Part shown: positions 36,216-45,470 of the stretch, one piece after another
Layout of the letters: the number at the start of each line of letters is the position of its first letter
Numbering within the stretch: the stretch's first letter is position 1
Source: CALJGI01 sp047618115
GTDB taxonomy: Bacteria; Pseudomonadota; Gammaproteobacteria; Pseudomonadales; Halieaceae
Length of the DNA: 64,000 nucleotides
NCBI GenBank assembly: GCA_047618115.1
Contig: JBLHKV010000001.1
Coordinates: forward strand, 1 to 64,000
Reading direction: 5' to 3'
Notes under the pieces: generated by a model
Told to the model about the DNA's origin: nothing
What the model saw: the letters and a program-made list of their open reading frames with translations, nothing else
The model's database searches: none
Made by a program: the position numbers and the translations under genes

Positions 36216-37442
36216 ATGAATAATAAACACGCTGTGATAGTCGGGGCCAGCCATGCCTCAGCACAGTTGGCCGGCAGCCTGCGCCAGGGCGGGTGGGACG
36301 GTAATATTTCTATTGTCGGTGACGAGGCTATCCCGCCCTACCACCGCCCACCACTGTCCAAAGCCTATCTCTCTGGAGAAAAGCACAGTGACGAACTATT
36401 AATACGCCCCGCAACATTTTATAAAAAGACGGATATTGACCTAGTGCTGGGAACACGCGTCACTGCAATCGATCCACAAAAAAAGACGATTGCGCTACAT
36501 GATGGCGGGAGTATTCCCTACGACAAACTGGCGCTTACCACTGGCGCCCGGGTGCGCAAACTGGAGCTTCCCGGCCACGAACAGGAAGGTATTTTTTACC
36601 TTCGTGATTTGAACAATGTAGATCAGATCAGGACCTTCACCGGCCCGGGTAAGTCAGCGGTGATTATTGGCGGCGGCTATATAGGCCTGGAGACCGCCGC
36701 GTCAATGAGAAAGCTCGGCATGCAGGTGACAGTACTGGAAGCCATGCCCCGTGTTCTACAACGGGTCACCGCACCAGAAGTCTCCGCGTTTTACAGCCGA
36801 GTGCATGGTGAAGAAGGCGTTAAGATCATTACCGACGCTGCGGTACAGGCTCTGGAGGGGAACGGGACAGTAACGGGCGTCGCGCTAGCAGACGGCACCC
36901 GTCTGGAGGCTGACATTGTCGTTATTGGTGTCGGCGTTATACCGAACACCGAACTCGCCGAGAGCGCGGGGCTAGAGGTGGACAACGGTATCGTGGTTGA
37001 CGAATTCGCTCGCACCTCAGATGCGGATATTGTTGCCGCCGGGGACTGCACTAACCATTTCAATCCATTATATGCGCGTCGCCTGCGCCTTGAGTCCGTT
37101 CAGAATGCGACGGACCAAGCCAAGACTGCAGCCAATACCTTGTGCGAAAAACTGGAAGCGTACAACGCACTACCCTGGTTCTGGTCGGATCAATATGACT
37201 TGAAACTGCAAATCGCAGGTCTTTCGCAGGGATTCGACAGCGTAATCATGCGCGGAACGGCCGATAGCGGGCGCAGCTTCGCAGCGTTTTATTTCAGTGG
37301 CGATCAGCTACTGGCGGTCGACGCGGTAAATCGCCCCAAGGAATTCATGTCCGTGCGCCGGGCTCTCAGCCAGGGTCAGTCCGCCGACCCAGAAATACTG
37401 GCCGATGACTCGGCCGATATTCGCCAGGCCTTCACACCATGA
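36216..37442 (+). CDS. FAD-dependent ferredoxin reductase (rhodocoxin/putidaredoxin reductase type)
   Basis: 408 residues from ATG 36216 (AGGAG upstream). The FAD loop is VIVGASHASAQLAGSL near residue 8, the NAD loop is VIIGGGYIGLETAAS near 148, and the second FAD motif is ADIVAAGDCTNHF near 275. The C-terminal domain PWFWSDQYDLKLQIAG is the mark of P450-system and oxygenase reductases. It passes electrons from NADH to a 2Fe-2S ferredoxin. It is the only such reductase here, so it probably serves the P450s and possibly the Rieske oxygenase. Confidence 0.92.
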   Translation: MNNKHAVIVGASHASAQLAGSLRQGGWDGNISIVGDEAIPPYHRPPLSKAYLSGEKHSDELLIRPATFYKKTDIDLVLGTRVTAIDPQKKTIALHDGGSIPYDKLALTTGARVRKLELPGHEQEGIFYLRDLNNVDQIRTFTGPGKSAVIIGGGYIGLETAASMRKLGMQVTVLEAMPRVLQRVTAPEVSAFYSRVHGEEGVKIITDAAVQALEGNGTVTGVALADGTRLEADIVVIGVGVIPNTELAESAGLEVDNGIVVDEFARTSDADIVAAGDCTNHFNPLYARRLRLESVQNATDQAKTAANTLCEKLEAYNALPWFWSDQYDLKLQIAGLSQGFDSVIMRGTADSGRSFAAFYFSGDQLLAVDAVNRPKEFMSVRRALSQGQSADPEILADDSADIRQAFTP

Positions 37443-37542
37443 TTTTTAATCTGATTGGATGAACTCCCATGCCATTAATAACATTCATTCAACACGACGC
37501 AAACGAGCAGAAAGTGCACGTAAAATTGCCGGAGGGTCAGAT

Positions 37543-39480
37543 ATGACTATTGCCCGAACATTTAGCGTTTTTCTATCGAGCGCACTGGCTTTTGCCGCGC
37601 AAGCGGGCACCTCCAACAACGAGGTCGATCAACACCAAACCGGAACCAAGTATTCCGCACTGCAACAAATCAACCGGGGTAATGTTGCCGACCTCGAGTT
37701 GGCGTGGGAATACCACACCGGTGAAGTACCCCCGAAAGATACCGCCGACAACCTGATAGCCTTCGAAGACCAGCCCAGCCTTATTGCAGGCAACCTGATC
37801 GTTTGCACAACTTCCCGCCGAATCATCGCGCTGGATCCCGCCACCGGAAAAGAGCGCTGGGCTTTCGACCCCAGGGACCGCAAGGTCGGCATGCGCAAAT
37901 GTCGCGGCATCGCCAGTTGGGTTGACAAAGAAGCCCCGACAGGCAGCGACTGCAAAACCCGCATTTTTCTGGGTACGTCTGACAACCGGCTCGTCGCTAT
38001 CGATGCCACCAATGGAAAAGCGTGCAGCAGCTTTGGTCAGCAGGGAATGGTCGATATTCCGTTGAGCAAGCCGGAAATATTTCCCGGCGAAGTTGTAGCC
38101 TCATCGCGACCGGCGGTGGTGAACGATGTCGTTGTAGTTGGCTCCGCGGTAGCCGATAACCAGCGAGTAGATGCACCCAGCGGTAGAGTTTCGGCGTTTG
38201 ACGCCCGCACGGGCAAAGCAAAGTGGCAGTTCGACCCGCTTCCCCGCGATCCAAACGATCCCGCAGCGCAGAGCTGGGAGGCAGGAACTGCCGAAGGCTT
38301 TGGCGGCGGCAACGCATGGGCTGCCATGGCCGCTGATCAGGCGCTTGATCTTGTCTATCTGCCAACGAGTAGTGCCTCGGGAGATTTCTATGGCGAGGGC
38401 CGCGCCGGCGACAACCACTACTCAACTTCTGTGGTTGCGTTGAAAGGCGCAACTGGCGAGGTTGCCTGGCACTATCAACTGGTGCACCACAATGTGTTTG
38501 ACTACGACATCCCTTCACAACCCCTGCTGATAGACTGGCCGCAGGGCGACGGATTCGTCCCCGCACTGGTGCAAAACACCAAGATGGGCTTGGTGTTTGT
38601 TTTCAACAGAGAAACCGGTGAGCCGCTGCTGCCAATCGAGGAGCGCGCGGTACCGCAGGTGGGTGTTGTCGCTGGCGAGAAGCTATCGCCTACCCAACCC
38701 TTCCCCGCGAACATGCCGTCACTTATGCCGGAAGGCTTCACTCCCGACGACGCCTGGGGTTTTACCTTTATCGACGAGTGGTTTTGTGAACGGCAAGTAA
38801 AGGAACTCAACTACGGCCCAATCTATACGCCCGTGAGTGAGCGCGGCACTGTATTCTGGCCGTCCGCCGGCGGCGGGCCCAACTGGGGTGGCGGCGCCTA
38901 CGACCCGGACAGCCACATCATGGTGGTGCCGTCCAACAGGGTGCCCATGGCGATCACCTTGATTCCCGCTGGGCAGGCGGCGCCTGTCACCGGCGACACT
39001 AATAAAACTGACATTACCAAGGGCTTCAATTTCCCCATTGCGGGTTCGGCCTATCACTACAAAATAACCCCGCTGATGTCCCCACTGGGCGCGCCCTGCT
39101 CCAAGCCGCCATGGGCAGTTCTCACGGCCCTGGATCTGGTTAAGAGAAAAATTTTGTGGGAAGCGTCGCTCGGAGATATCGGCAAAATGACCGGGCTGCC
39201 GTTCTCACTGGAGTACGGTACACCCGGGGCCGGCGGCCCACTGACGACCGCAGGGGGTTTGGTCTTTATCGGCTACACACTGGACGACACCTTCCGCGCC
39301 TTCGACCTGCACACGGGCGAGGTTTTATGGCAGACGGATTTACCCGCGGCGGGCACCGCTATCCCGGTCACGTATGAAGTTGCTGGCGAACAGTATGTTG
39401 TGATCCCGGCTGGCGGCCACAGCATGTACCAGTCGACTCTGGGCGATTCCGTTATGGCCTACCGACTGCGCAAACCCTGA
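37543..39480 (+). CDS. PQQ-dependent dehydrogenase, periplasmic
   Basis: 645 residues from ATG 37543, chosen for GGAGGG six bases upstream and for the signal peptide it gives (MTIARTFSVFLSSALAFAAQA). The body is an eight-bladed propeller with repeats such as LDPATGKERWAFDP, IDATNGKACSSFG, FDARTGKAKWQFDP and FDLHTGEVLWQTDLP. It resembles membrane-linked glucose/quinate-type PQQ dehydrogenases without the N-terminal membrane domain. It oxidises an alcohol or cyclic polyol in the periplasm. No pqq biosynthesis genes are here. A major facilitator transporter follows at 31 bp. Confidence 0.9.
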   Translation: MTIARTFSVFLSSALAFAAQAGTSNNEVDQHQTGTKYSALQQINRGNVADLELAWEYHTGEVPPKDTADNLIAFEDQPSLIAGNLIVCTTSRRIIALDPATGKERWAFDPRDRKVGMRKCRGIASWVDKEAPTGSDCKTRIFLGTSDNRLVAIDATNGKACSSFGQQGMVDIPLSKPEIFPGEVVASSRPAVVNDVVVVGSAVADNQRVDAPSGRVSAFDARTGKAKWQFDPLPRDPNDPAAQSWEAGTAEGFGGGNAWAAMAADQALDLVYLPTSSASGDFYGEGRAGDNHYSTSVVALKGATGEVAWHYQLVHHNVFDYDIPSQPLLIDWPQGDGFVPALVQNTKMGLVFVFNRETGEPLLPIEERAVPQVGVVAGEKLSPTQPFPANMPSLMPEGFTPDDAWGFTFIDEWFCERQVKELNYGPIYTPVSERGTVFWPSAGGGPNWGGGAYDPDSHIMVVPSNRVPMAITLIPAGQAAPVTGDTNKTDITKGFNFPIAGSAYHYKITPLMSPLGAPCSKPPWAVLTALDLVKRKILWEASLGDIGKMTGLPFSLEYGTPGAGGPLTTAGGLVFIGYTLDDTFRAFDLHTGEVLWQTDLPAAGTAIPVTYEVAGEQYVVIPAGGHSMYQSTLGDSVMAYRLRKP

Positions 39481-39511
39481 TTTACAAATTAGACAACCGA
39501 GACAACCAGCA

Positions 39512-40879
39512 ATGAGCGAAGCCGCTAGTTCTCCAGCCAACATCGCCCCTTATCCGTCACCTGCGGTAGGCTGGTATGCAACGATTATTCTCGCCCTGCT
39601 CTACTGGCTTTCCATTCTGGATCGCTTCATCATTTCGCTGCTGGTTGACCCTATCAAGCGAGACATGGGCATTACCGACATACAGTTCAGCCTGCTGCAT
39701 GGTTTTGCCTTCGCCATTACTTTTTCGCTGTTCGGATTGGTGGCCGGCTCAATGGCAGATCGTTTCAGTCGACGTTGGGTGATATTTGCCAGCGTGTCTA
39801 TCTGGTCGCTAGCCACTGCGGCCTGCGGTGTGGCGCAAACGTTCTGGCACTTGTTGCTGGCGCGCGTTGGCGTAGGCGCCGGTGAAGCAGGATTGAACCC
39901 GAGTGCGACTTCCATGCTCGCTGATCTATTCCCACGCGACAAACTGACTTCAGCCACAGCCGTTTACACCATCGGTGCCACTGTTGGTTCGGGTACGGCC
40001 TACCTCTTCGGCGGCTATATTGTTGATCTGGTTTCACAGGTCGATATCTATACCCTGCCGCTCATCGGCGAGATTCGCTCCTGGCAGGCCGTGTTTTTTA
40101 TTGTCGGGGTGCCGGGTGCATTGCTCTCATTTATTATTTTCACGTTCCCAGAACCGGCGCGCAGAAACCGCATGGAGGTGACAGACAACGCCAACGGCCG
40201 CAGAAGTTTATTCGACTCATACGGTAAGTTGATAACGTTTATGCGCACTCACCCGCGCTTTTTCGCCTGCCACTACAGCGGGTTTATGTTCGCCTCCTTT
40301 ATTTTGGTAGGCGGAGCCGCCTGGTATCCTGCGCACATGGCCAGGACTTTCGGCTGGGACGCAGGCCAAATTGGACTGACCCTTGGCCTCACACTGGTAG
40401 CCTCGGGGATTTCCGGAAAACTGATTTGCGGCTATAGCGTAGACGCCATGTATCGTCGCGGCCGTCGAGATGCCCAACTGCGTTGGTATGCTATCTGTCT
40501 GCTCATCGGCGCACCTATAGGCATACTCGCCACCACCAGTGGAAACCCCTGGGTTTTCCTGGCCGGAACCGGCGTGTTTTTGATCCTCCTGTCGTCGCTG
40601 CCAACCTGCTACTCTTCCGCCCTTAACCTCGTTACACCCAACGAACTGCGTGGTGCCGGGATTGCCTTTTTCTCAGCGACAGCTGGACTTATCGGCATGG
40701 CTGTTGGCCCGTTTCTGATCGCGTTCATATCCGATCGCTTTCTGGACGGCCCGTCTAGCATAGGTATGGCGATAGCAATCATGATGGCAATATTCTGCCC
40801 TCTGGCTGCAGCTATTCTTGGGCTAGGATGTCGCGCGATGCGTGAGGTGGCCGCTGTCGCAGAACAGAATGATACTTGA
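39512..40879 (+). CDS. MFS transporter (spinster-like)
   Basis: 455 residues with 12 likely membrane helices. The N-terminal signature RFIISLLVDPIKRDMGITDIQFSLLHG and the loop GSMADRFSRRWVI fit the MFS motif A; GVGAGEAGLNPSATSML and a helix-6/7 loop follow. The subgroup is spinster-like/hexuronate-type and is frequent in steroid and aromatic degradation clusters of marine bacteria. It lies 31 bp after the PQQ dehydrogenase and probably moves its product, or the primary substrate, across the inner membrane. Confidence 0.9.
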   Translation: MSEAASSPANIAPYPSPAVGWYATIILALLYWLSILDRFIISLLVDPIKRDMGITDIQFSLLHGFAFAITFSLFGLVAGSMADRFSRRWVIFASVSIWSLATAACGVAQTFWHLLLARVGVGAGEAGLNPSATSMLADLFPRDKLTSATAVYTIGATVGSGTAYLFGGYIVDLVSQVDIYTLPLIGEIRSWQAVFFIVGVPGALLSFIIFTFPEPARRNRMEVTDNANGRRSLFDSYGKLITFMRTHPRFFACHYSGFMFASFILVGGAAWYPAHMARTFGWDAGQIGLTLGLTLVASGISGKLICGYSVDAMYRRGRRDAQLRWYAICLLIGAPIGILATTSGNPWVFLAGTGVFLILLSSLPTCYSSALNLVTPNELRGAGIAFFSATAGLIGMAVGPFLIAFISDRFLDGPSSIGMAIAIMMAIFCPLAAAILGLGCRAMREVAAVAEQNDT

Positions 40880-40907
40880 GTGCTGCAGGCGAACTTACTC
40901 TGCCGGG

Positions 40908-41711
40908 TTAATTGTCGCCGAAGATTTTTTTCGTAGCTTGGTCGATGGCCAGAATCCGGCCACGGCGAACCGCCGCAGAACTGGGCGCGTAGCCCGCCTC
41001 GTCATCTTCTAAGCCCCAGTTGTGGACGGGGCCGTGTGACAGTCGTTCCAGCGCTACCCTTGCTACATCTTCAGGCTTGGCCAAATTTTCCGGAACGGGC
41101 TGGCCCATTTTCGCGAGGGTTTCACGAAATGCCGGTGTATCAGTCTGGCCTAGAATCAGATTTAGCACATCAACGCCATGCGGCTGTAGCTCTGCCCACA
41201 ATCCTTCGCCAAAACAAAGACCAAACGCTTTAGTAGCGCAATATACTGTCATGAAGCTGGAACCACCGTAGCAGGCACCAGAACCAACCAGAATAATGCC
41301 GCCGCGCTTACGGTCACGCATGAGTCCGCCAAGGTGATGACAGCAGCTCACCACAGTCAGTACATTACGATTCACCAGCCCAACCCAATCCTCTAACCGG
41401 GAGTCGAGAAAACGGGTATTAATGCTGTCCGCCCCGGCATTCGCTATAAAGAGGCCCACTTCCCGGCCACCAACAACTGTAACTATAGATTCTGTTGCAT
41501 CGAGGGCGGCCAGATCCATGCTAGCTGTCACACAATCCACTCCATACGTGTTCTTAAGCTCTTGCGCCAGTACATCCAGCGCCGACAAACGCCGAGAGAG
41601 CAAAATACAATGTATACCTTCAGCGGCGACTCTATGCGCAAAAGCCCTTCCGGTACCCTCGGAGGCACCGGCTATGAGGGCCCATGGGCCATATTTTTCA
41701 GCGCTCTTCAT
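40908..41711 (-). CDS. short-chain dehydrogenase/reductase
   Basis: 267 residues from ATG 41711 (GGAG seven bases upstream). Motifs: IAGASEGTGRAFA, ANAG, Ser in VGSGAC and YCATK for the catalytic pair. The C-terminal region is longer than FabG and has no canonical end, fitting the classical SDR branch near HSD17B12 or DltE-type reductases. It is last in the - strand operon that starts with the OB-fold/thiolase-like pair. It probably acts on a ketone in the same pathway. Confidence 0.87.
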   Translation of the reverse strand: MKSAEKYGPWALIAGASEGTGRAFAHRVAAEGIHCILLSRRLSALDVLAQELKNTYGVDCVTASMDLAALDATESIVTVVGGREVGLFIANAGADSINTRFLDSRLEDWVGLVNRNVLTVVSCCHHLGGLMRDRKRGGIILVGSGACYGGSSFMTVYCATKAFGLCFGEGLWAELQPHGVDVLNLILGQTDTPAFRETLAKMGQPVPENLAKPEDVARVALERLSHGPVHNWGLEDDEAGYAPSSAAVRRGRILAIDQATKKIFGDN

Positions 41712-41744
41712 AGGGGTTCTCCGGCGCGTACAAAGCAAAAAGTA

Positions 41745-43064
41745 CTACTTAATGCCTTCCTGAGCGTGATGCGCAAACATTTTCATCAGATCACCTGACA
41801 CTATTCGACGCTGCCCCTCTGCATCATCCAGCGGCTTTTCACCACCGAAGGATACCGGCGTAGTGTCTACGCCATCGGCTTTTGCCTTGGCCCGCAACGC
41901 ACCGACAGTTAAGTCCGCGCGCTTATTGCTTGAAAACGGATCGAAGTTGAACCAGTTCATCGCGTTACCGTGGGTAATTTTGTTGATCTGCTTGTCGGTG
42001 AGGTGAGTGATCGTCTTCCACAGGTGCTCGGGCACTTCCGGCCAAAGAGTATCCGAATGGGGATAATCCGTTTCAAACGCCACCAGATCCTCGTTCATAA
42101 ACTCGAGATTCTTAAGTCCGTAGGCATCGTCAATAAAACACACCATGAAGTGTTTCTTGAAGATATCACTGGGCTTCAAACCCTGGAAATTGCTGTTGGT
42201 CCACGCTTTGTGGCGGGCGTGACTGAAATCTGCGCGTTCCATGAAATATGGAATCCAGCCAAGACCGCACTCGGACAGCGCGATTCTCATGTTCGGATAG
42301 CGCTCGAGAGCTGACAGGTTCAGCCAGTCGGCAGCACCGATCGCGCTGGACATAGGCATGGTAGTGATCCACGCCTCAATGGGTGTTTCCATTGAGGCGT
42401 GCGGTACCGGATTGCCGGCGCCGATATGCAGACACATGGTGATATTGTGATCCGTAATGGCCTTCCACATAGGCTCCCAATATTCATTATGGACGCTGGG
42501 AAGACCCTGGGAAGTAGGGTTCTCATTGAGGGAAACGGCAGTGCAACCTTTGGCAGCAATGCGCTTGATCTCCGCTACCGTCGCCTCCATATCCCAGGTT
42601 GGCAGAATTGCGCAGGGAATAAATCGGCCGGGATAGGCACCGCACCACTCATCGATGTGCCAGTCGTTATAGGCGCGCAAATGTATCAGCGATAAACTCT
42701 TGTCGGCCGCTTTGTGGAAACGGCCACCATCGAAGCCGACGACTGTGCCAAAATTCAGGGATGCGGCCACGCCATTCACGTTCATGTCGTCGATACGGGC
42801 ATCAACGTTATAAACACCCTTTCGCATTTGCTCCAGGGAGTTCGGCTCCATGCCATACTCTTCCATCGGGCGACCTACCACCGCGTTGAGGCCGACCGAA
42901 GGCATGAACATATCCTGGTAAGTCCAGAACGCCTTGCCGTTCTCATCGGTGCCAAACTTCGGTGCCGTGGCCAAATCTTTCTTCGACAGGTGCTTGTCAA
43001 ACATATCCGGCGGCTCGGTAATATGATCATCTACGCTGACAATCACCATGTCGTTCATTTCCAT
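41745..43064 (-). CDS. amidohydrolase-family metal-dependent hydrolase (amidohydro_2 type)
   Basis: 439 residues from ATG 43064 (GGAGG upstream). The N-terminal VIVSVDDHITEPPDMF, central ICLHIGAGNP-like segment (MCLHIGAGNP), ALSECGLGWIPYFMER and FETDYPHSDTLWP are the marks of PF04909 TIM-barrel enzymes. The family includes decarboxylases and C-C hydrolases (ACMSD-like) and is common in steroid and aromatic degradation islands; the substrate is unknown. It lies 70 bp after the DUF2889 gene and 33 bp before the SDR. Confidence 0.88.
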   Translation of the reverse strand: MEMNDMVIVSVDDHITEPPDMFDKHLSKKDLATAPKFGTDENGKAFWTYQDMFMPSVGLNAVVGRPMEEYGMEPNSLEQMRKGVYNVDARIDDMNVNGVAASLNFGTVVGFDGGRFHKAADKSLSLIHLRAYNDWHIDEWCGAYPGRFIPCAILPTWDMEATVAEIKRIAAKGCTAVSLNENPTSQGLPSVHNEYWEPMWKAITDHNITMCLHIGAGNPVPHASMETPIEAWITTMPMSSAIGAADWLNLSALERYPNMRIALSECGLGWIPYFMERADFSHARHKAWTNSNFQGLKPSDIFKKHFMVCFIDDAYGLKNLEFMNEDLVAFETDYPHSDTLWPEVPEHLWKTITHLTDKQINKITHGNAMNWFNFDPFSSNKRADLTVGALRAKAKADGVDTTPVSFGGEKPLDDAEGQRRIVSGDLMKMFAHHAQEGIK

Positions 43065-43134
43065 CCTGCTATCCTCCGCGGCCACATCGTGCCGTTTTCA
43101 TTGCTCTAGATATGAGCGGCCCTATAACCGGGCC

Positions 43135-43857
43135 TTACAATGCGATTTCGATCTTTTCGAGCGGTTGCTCTACCGCTTGACTGAAATCGCGAATTTCACC
43201 AACCCGCTGCGCCTGCCTGGCTCGTTCAGGTTGAAACGTATAACAATTAGGGGGCATTGTTGTGGCGTCAGACTGTTCATCCAATGGTATAGATCGACCG
43301 CTCGCCAGAATATTACCCCAGCGCAGTAGCCTCGCAGCCTCGCGCAGCGCTGGATCCAATGACTGTATCCATGCCCGCATATCAAACAGGCTGGTGCCTG
43401 CCAGTTCATCAGGTTCGATAATACTCAGTTCTGCCTCAACCCAACTGAGTAACACCTCACCTTCCATACGCACCTGCGCCCAACGCTTGCCATCGATATG
43501 ATCTGAAACGAGGATGTCGTAGACGGTGGGCTTGTTATCAAAGACATGGTTTGCCGCCAGTAGGATCAGATCATACAAATGCGTACAGTTCGTATTTTTC
43601 TCACCGCGGCTTGAAAATTCAGCCAGTGGTAAACCGCTGAAGGTTTCGTGGAGCTTTAATTCTGCACCGGGACAGGTGGTCCATGGCGCTCGATGCATCT
43701 GTGGCTCAACCGAGGTAGCCATCTCACCGTCGTGGCGCACCAGTACGCTCATGCAGTGAAAATCATCTTCAACATCACAGCAAACGCTATCGGGCCCGGG
43801 CGTGATGCGGAATCGTCTTCTGAAACCCGGGAGATCGTCGAGTGGTGAGTTCTCCAC
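43135..43857 (-). CDS. DUF2889-domain protein
   Basis: 240 residues if translation starts at the GTG at 43857, five bases after the thiolase-like stop, with AGGGA upstream; longer starts would run far into that gene. The N-terminal part (LPGFRRRFRITPGPDS, VEDDFHCMSVLVRHDG) and central FSSRGEKNTNCTHLYDLILLA match the DUF2889 family as I recall it. The function of this family is unknown; it is often found in steroid or terpenoid catabolic clusters. Tight spacing suggests co-translation with the thiolase-like gene. A small hairpin (43118-43134) follows the stop. Confidence 0.8.
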   Translation of the reverse strand: MENSPLDDLPGFRRRFRITPGPDSVCCDVEDDFHCMSVLVRHDGEMATSVEPQMHRAPWTTCPGAELKLHETFSGLPLAEFSSRGEKNTNCTHLYDLILLAANHVFDNKPTVYDILVSDHIDGKRWAQVRMEGEVLLSWVEAELSIIEPDELAGTSLFDMRAWIQSLDPALREAARLLRWGNILASGRSIPLDEQSDATTMPPNCYTFQPERARQAQRVGEIRDFSQAVEQPLEKIEIAL

Positions 43858-43861
43858 TTTC

Positions 43862-45022
43862 TTAATCCCTCGCCAACAACAGGGCTGTTGCCAGTGGCCC
43901 GCCGCCGGACGTGGCAACGGCCAAGCGCGGATCACCGGGAATCTGGCGGTCGCCGCCCAGCCCTCGCAGCTGCACCACAGCTTCATGTGCAAAACCGAAA
44001 CCGTGTAGCCGACCCCCTCCCAACTGACCGCCAAACGTATTCAGCGGCAGCTCGCCGTCGAGTGCGATCCTCTGCCCTCCTTCAATAAACTTGCCGCCTT
44101 CTCCGCGTGGGCAGAAGCCCAGTGCTTCCAGCCAGGCGATGGCCTGGAAACTGAAGCCATCGTAAAGCTGCACCGTATCAACATCCGCAGGTGTGTAGTC
44201 TGTTTGCGTCCAGAGATGTTCTCCGGTGGGGTAACAGGCCATCCACTCTGCCTGGTCCCAACTGTGTCTCTCCACTGCGCCTGCCATCGCGGCAATGCGA
44301 ACTGGAGTACAGGTGACTTCGTCCACCGCTTCTCCTGCGGACACAATCAGCACAGTAGATGCGTCCGTATAGCGGTCACAGTCATACAGACAAAGTGGCG
44401 ATGAGATCATGCGCGCAGACATGTATTCATCCATGCTCAAAGGCTCGCGCACCAGGGCACGCGGGTTGAGCATCGCATTGGCCCGCCCGGTGAGAGCAAT
44501 CTGCGCCATCTGTTCGCGGGTTAATCCATATTTTTTGAAGTGGCCCATGGCGTACTGTGCGGTCCAGTTGGCCGCGGAAATAGCATTGAAAGGGGCTAGC
44601 CACTGTGAATATCCGTCCACACGGTCACGCCGCTGCACTGGGTATTCTTCCGGGCGGTCCAGGGCCGCCGCCTCGTACACGGTGCGGTAACAGATGACAT
44701 GTCGCGCCTGGCCGGTGCGCACAGCGGCTGCCGCTGCTGTAACCGCACCTAACTGCGAGCTAATCTCCATACCGCCGGCGTACCAGGTGACGTTAAGTCC
44801 CAGAGCGTCAATCAACTCATCGCTACCAACCGGAGAAAAGCCCAGCATTGCTGCGACCCGACCGGGGTACGTCGAAACCCCGTCGATCTGGTCGATCGTC
44901 AGCCCGGATTCGGCCAGCGCTTCTTTCACTGCATCCACGGTGAGCAATAGTGGAGCGCGCTGCACCTTCCTGCCAACTTCAGACTGTCCAATTCCAGTTA
45001 TAAAGGCTTCGTTTGCAGTCAT
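43862..45022 (-). CDS. thiolase-fold protein without nucleophilic Cys, SCP-x/Ltp2-like aldolase subunit
   Basis: 386 residues from ATG 45022, one base after the OB-fold gene's stop. The fold is that of lipid-transfer-protein thiolases (start AFITGIGQSEVG, end FGFAHEAVVQLRGLGGDRQ). The place of the active Cys reads YAGGMEISSQLGAV, so ordinary thiolysis is not expected. In steroid degraders such proteins (Ltp2) with an OB-fold/zinc-ribbon partner (ChsH2) perform retro-aldol cleavage of hydroxyacyl-CoA side chains. The neighbour at 45024 is just such a partner, so that activity is likely here. Confidence 0.88.
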   Translation of the reverse strand: MTANEAFITGIGQSEVGRKVQRAPLLLTVDAVKEALAESGLTIDQIDGVSTYPGRVAAMLGFSPVGSDELIDALGLNVTWYAGGMEISSQLGAVTAAAAAVRTGQARHVICYRTVYEAAALDRPEEYPVQRRDRVDGYSQWLAPFNAISAANWTAQYAMGHFKKYGLTREQMAQIALTGRANAMLNPRALVREPLSMDEYMSARMISSPLCLYDCDRYTDASTVLIVSAGEAVDEVTCTPVRIAAMAGAVERHSWDQAEWMACYPTGEHLWTQTDYTPADVDTVQLYDGFSFQAIAWLEALGFCPRGEGGKFIEGGQRIALDGELPLNTFGGQLGGGRLHGFGFAHEAVVQLRGLGGDRQIPGDPRLAVATSGGGPLATALLLARD

Positions 45023-45023
45023 A

Positions 45024-45428
45024 TCAAGTGATTCTTTCAAACAGGGGCAGATAGATGTCGTCATGCTGCTCAAAGGTCACGCGAACCCTGTCGCCTACAT
45101 CAACCTCTTCAGCCGGACAGCCAACAATATTTGTGGTGAGAAATACACCGGGTACACCATCGAGTGTTACACGTGCGATAACAAAGGGAACGTCCATTCC
45201 CGGGCGCCATTGCTGATAATTGAGCGTGAAAGTTTCTACCGCACCAGTACCGGCTACCACTTCAGGAGCGACATTTTCTGAAAGACAGTTGCGGCAAATC
45301 GGCCGCGGAGGGTGGATAAACGCCTCGCAATCGCGGCAACGCATAATGCGCAGTTCGTTGTCTGCTCCCCCCGTCCAGAACGCACGGTTATCGGCATCGA
45401 GTCTTGGTAAAGCTCGTGTCACCGTCAT
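45024..45428 (-). CDS. Zn-ribbon/OB-fold (DUF35) partner of thiolase-like protein
   Basis: 134 residues. The zinc ribbon is MRCRDCEAFIHPPRPICRNC near residues 28-48 and the OB-fold follows (VETFTLNYQQW, VPFVIARVTLDGVPG, VDVGDRVRVTFE). DUF35 proteins bind thiolase-fold partners; with Ltp2-type proteins they form retro-aldolases, and fused to MaoC they act as hydratases. The stop is one base before the start of the thiolase-like gene, supporting a stable complex. Confidence 0.9.
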   Translation of the reverse strand: MTVTRALPRLDADNRAFWTGGADNELRIMRCRDCEAFIHPPRPICRNCLSENVAPEVVAGTGAVETFTLNYQQWRPGMDVPFVIARVTLDGVPGVFLTTNIVGCPAEEVDVGDRVRVTFEQHDDIYLPLFERIT

Positions 45429-45470
45429 TTTATTCCACCCTCCGGGGCCCGCTTTATTTCCTCGCAGCCG

